From positions 60,973 to 124,972 of the forward strand of contig JALGYY010000044.1 in the NCBI GenBank assembly GCA_025782575.1: a stretch of 64,000 bases of DNA, written 5' to 3'. The notes under the pieces were generated by a model, which was not told the origin of the DNA, made no database searches, and worked only from the letters and a program-made list of their open reading frames with translations. Shown in pieces: positions 63,398-64,000 of the stretch. The number at the start of each line of letters is the position of its first letter. The stretch's first letter is position 1. The translations under genes were made by a program, and so were the position numbers. This stretch comes from a bacterium. Its GTDB lineage: Bacteria; Orphanbacterota; Orphanbacteria; Orphanbacterales; Orphanbacteraceae.

Positions 63398-64000
63398 CGT
63401 CCTGTTTTCTGGACGAACGCCTAAGAAGCGTCGTTTGGTGGAGCCGCGCGGTCAGATCGGCGGATGAGTAGGCTTGGAGATAGGCAACATGACTACCGGC
63501 ACGGGGTCCTCGGCGCAAACTTTCGCTCATTCCAAGTTCGGAGTCTTGATTTAGTTTATACCACTAGCTAGGGGAAATCAATGAATGCTTCTCGATAGCG
63601 GTTCTATAACGGTATTGGCAGACTGGAACTTTACCTATAACAGGTTGAAATCACCGAAAAGCATAACGTCAATTCGCGGATGTTATCGGCAAAGCGCTCT
63701 GCTCGGCGCCGGTCGTTGTTTAGCCTCGAATTGCTCGACTATTTTGAATTTTCTATCGATTTCAAGAAATATTGCTTGACAGGTTCTGGAGCGCGCCAAG
63801 CTCGACTGTCTCTGGTTACTTGCCAGGCTCCCGCGAGTACGCATCTCGTCCTGGTGAGTGAACAGCTCGCGACCTTATTTTTCGAGTTTCTGAATCCAAC
63901 CGCGATCGATCTTGCGCCGCCTCTCTCGAAGCCGAAAAAGAGGGTGTTAGAATGTTTATGGGGCTTGGATCGACAAGGGTAGATGTGTGAGGAGGAATGT
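63398..64000. other. Gene-poor right edge
   Basis: Nothing convincing is encoded. TTGATT and TATAAA near 63559-63584 (minus strand, 15-base spacing) may be the promoter of the secreted-protein array. At the very end GTGAGGAGGAATG suggests a ribosome-binding site for a plus-strand gene starting just beyond the window. The stretch 63580-63780 is more AT-rich than the rest of the window. Confidence 0.4.

Noticed and set aside
63680..63982. Plus-strand 100-codon frame at the right edge
   Set aside because: No RBS, no family features and composition unlike the real genes; probably random.
1..64000. CRISPR arrays, rRNA genes, integrases and transposase genes
   Set aside because: I looked for regularly spaced repeats, rRNA segments and recombinase motifs on both strands and saw none; the only repeats are the two palindromic elements.

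Overview
The window is GC-rich bacterial chromosome from a Gram-negative organism: it has lipoprotein signals, multiheme cytochromes, an ABC/Wzt-like polysaccharide exporter and an SctV-type export gate. The mix of 'GCGDDD..PTDP' lipoproteins, many TPR proteins, large sigma-54 activators and abundant c-type cytochromes suggests an uncultured lineage of the FCB/Eisenbacteria/Krumholzibacteria kind. That placement is an inference from style of gene content; no rRNA gene is present to settle it.

Layout. 1-13.5 kb (minus strand) is the conserved transcription/translation block, in transcription order tRNA-Thr(UGU), tRNA-Tyr, tRNA-Gly(UCC), tRNA-Thr(GGU), tuf, tRNA-Trp, secE, nusG, rplK, rplA, rplJ, rplL, rpoB, rpoC (rpoC runs off the left edge). 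A good sigma-70 promoter lies at 13424-13452. 13.6-16.6 kb holds a membrane glycosyltransferase fused to TPRs and a GT2 enzyme. A palindromic repeat (16.62-16.75 kb) separates these from an ECF sigma factor and its membrane partner. 17.9-28.3 kb is a respiratory region: an octaheme lipoprotein, a PAS/sigma-54 activator, and an operon for a CbcL-like multiheme cytochrome c/b fusion, a small membrane protein and a GMC oxidoreductase. Divergent from that operon is a second one encoding a TPR protein, a multiheme cytochrome with an in-frame UGA, and a tandem rhodanese lipoprotein. The second operon has a sigma-54 promoter and upstream TGAAACA-N3-TGTTTCA palindromes. 28.3-37.5 kb carries an ArsC-like phosphatase, a small HTH protein, a second TPR-glycosyltransferase with a SUMF1-like lipoprotein, a 1032-aa TPR/sigma-54 activator, a second copy of the palindromic repeat and an orphan nucleotidyltransferase-fold protein.

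37.7-39.6 kb encodes Mrp/ApbC, a DUF971 protein and pterin carbinolamine dehydratase. 39.7-49.4 kb is a surface-polysaccharide locus: ABC-2 permease, ATPase, two GT4 enzymes, a 1626-aa multi-module protein (FkbM methyltransferase, coiled coil, beta domain, GT-A-like, GT2, GT25, sulfotransferase-like) and a GT2. 49.5-52.3 kb has a zinc-ribbon protein with a histone-H1-like lysine tail, parB, parA and two parS sites, so this part of the chromosome is probably near the origin. 52.4-57.8 kb has a beta-CASP metallohydrolase, a lipoprotein, YjbQ, a double-FHA tail-anchored protein, a cupin and a membrane protein. 57.9-62.3 kb has an isolated sctV-like gene and a large membrane protein. 62.4-63.4 kb holds a short array of small secreted proteins that appear to be decaying duplicates.

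The most notable system is the respiratory region at 18-28 kb, above all the cytochrome at 25819-27198. Its UGA codon at 26068-26070 is followed at the right distance by a bacterial-SECIS-like hairpin, so it is probably a selenocysteine-containing multiheme cytochrome. It sits next to a rhodanese lipoprotein and under apparent sigma-54 control.
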